From NCBI GenBank assembly GCA_965230755.1, contig CBDDLT010000005.1:124001-188000 (forward strand): a stretch of 64,000 nucleotides of DNA, given 5' to 3'. Shown piece after piece: positions 63,320 through 64,000 of the stretch. Each line of letters begins with the position of its first letter. Position 1 is the stretch's first letter. The DNA comes from DATFJT01 sp965230755. Its GTDB lineage: Bacteria > Bacteroidota > Bacteroidia > Chitinophagales > Saprospiraceae. The position numbers and the translations under genes were made by a program. The notes beneath the pieces are model-generated. The model ran no database searches, was not told the origin of the DNA, and saw only the letters and a program-made list of their open reading frames with translations.

Positions 63320-64000
63320 ATGAAAACAGACCAAATTAAAAACACATTTCATCTAAGCAACCGTGAAAAAAAGACGATTCTGGCATTCTTGATTTTGATT
63401 TTCTCTATCAATATCATTGGGTTTTGGTTAGAGAAAGACCCTGAAGTCATAATGCTGAATTCGGAAAATGGAATTTCACTAGATTCTTTGAGTTTGCTTA
63501 CTCAAGACAAACCACATTCTTTGGCTCATATTAAGCACTCGGATCAATCAGTAAAAACGCAAAAAAGAAAGAGTAATAGTGCTCCTGTATCAGGAGTTCA
63601 GAAATTTCCACCTAAAAGAGAAACCAGCCACGAGAAACCATTGAAGCCTTTGGCAAAACCAGTAAATAATAAATCAACAGTAAAAAAGGAATTTTCGATA
63701 AGAGACTCATTCGACCCTAATTCTACCTCTTTGAATGACATGATAGATTTGGGTATTCCAAAATACATCGCTCAAAATATCTTCAATTATAGAGAGAGTG
63801 GCGGGCGATTCAAGTCCAGGAAAGACTTATTAAAAATGTATACCATCGATGAAAGGCAATACCAATTGCTTGAAAAACATATTAGTATCACATCACCAGA
63901 TAAGCTTAGGAGTAATTTAATCATAGATGTCAATAAAGCTGATCAAAAGGATTGGGAAAGCTTGAAAGGAATAGGTCCATTTTACGCCCAAAAAATACTA
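63320..64000 (+). CDS. Helix-hairpin-helix (ComEA-like) membrane protein, 3' end outside window
   Basis: Starts MKTDQIKNTFHLSNREKKT with one membrane helix (ILAFLILIFSINIIGFWL) and a long low-complexity linker rich in Lys, Ser and Pro. Two HhH segments follow: FDPNSTSLNDMIDLGIPKYIAQNIFNYRESGGRFKSRKDLLKMYTI and VNKADQKDWESLKGIGPFYAQKIL, the second cut by the edge. HhH pairs of this kind bind DNA, as in ComEA. Being directly after the comEC-like gene (18 nt) supports a DNA-uptake role. 227 residues visible, no stop in window. Confidence 0.82.
   Translation, partial: MKTDQIKNTFHLSNREKKTILAFLILIFSINIIGFWLEKDPEVIMLNSENGISLDSLSLLTQDKPHSLAHIKHSDQSVKTQKRKSNSAPVSGVQKFPPKRETSHEKPLKPLAKPVNNKSTVKKEFSIRDSFDPNSTSLNDMIDLGIPKYIAQNIFNYRESGGRFKSRKDLLKMYTIDERQYQLLEKHISITSPDKLRSNLIIDVNKADQKDWESLKGIGPFYAQKIL

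Overview
The window looks like ordinary chromosome from a Bacteroidota bacterium, most likely near the Saprospiria (Saprospiraceae/Lewinella-like). Four things support this: (i) nine secreted proteins end in type IX secretion (T9SS) sorting domains, seven type A and two type B 'gliding-motility' tails; (ii) upstream regions carry the Bacteroidota promoter element TAnnTTTG about 20 nt after a TTTG-like box; (iii) the short primary sigma factor, the START-like protein, the extended S16 protein and the bacillithiol gene bshB1 are all Bacteroidota types; (iv) base composition is AT-rich and Shine-Dalgarno sites are weak or absent. The species assignment is inference. No prophage, IS element, CRISPR array or rRNA operon is visible.

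Layout. 1-600: start of the str operon (rpsL, rpsG partial), leftward. 768-1641: overlapping cutA and hupE-like metal genes. 1682-9289: a giant M43 metalloprotease (type B tail) divergent from a type A secreted protein. 9292-10095: a two-gene arsR/DUF6428 cassette with a perfect operator palindrome. 10330-25575, mostly leftward: topA, a DUF6794 protein, a subtilisin-like protease, a GWxTD protein, a lipoprotein, rplS, a PKD/type B protein, then (rightward) a Sua5/YrdC protein, and leftward an S41 protease, a long GAPDH and the primary sigma factor. 25911-32818: START-like protein, a type A secreted protein, rpsP, an unknown protein, an EI24-type membrane protein, an acyltransferase and miaA. 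32807-35406: a trypsin-like secreted protease and two identical tRNA-Glu genes in a tandem duplication. 35553-40837: pgk, a UDP-glucuronate decarboxylase-like SDR, a beta-barrel protein, waaA and an rfaE1-like kinase (sugar nucleotide, Kdo and heptose supply for lipid A/core). 40930-49805: a tandem array of four paralogous PA-domain secreted proteins. 49934-56728: a beta-barrel protein, acyl-CoA carboxylase beta subunit, RNA methyltransferase, FabH-like synthase, a lipoprotein, bshB1, a YqaE/Pmp3-like protein and a DUF2752 protein. 56914-64000: a beta-barrel protein, a small secreted protein, the Bacteroidota 'asparagine synthetase B' protein, a VWA-like membrane protein, a comEC-like gene and a partial ComEA-type HhH gene.

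The most unusual region is the four-copy secreted array. Three copies share a C-terminal region that I do not recognise, with an EF-hand-like loop. The third copy has a much more selective codon usage and its own flanking terminators, which suggests it is the strongly expressed member. The tandem tRNA-Glu duplication with palindromic spacers, the orphan arsR/DUF6428 cassette, and the secreted protein carrying an AsnB name without AsnB motifs are the next best leads. I found no convincing new defence or mobile system.
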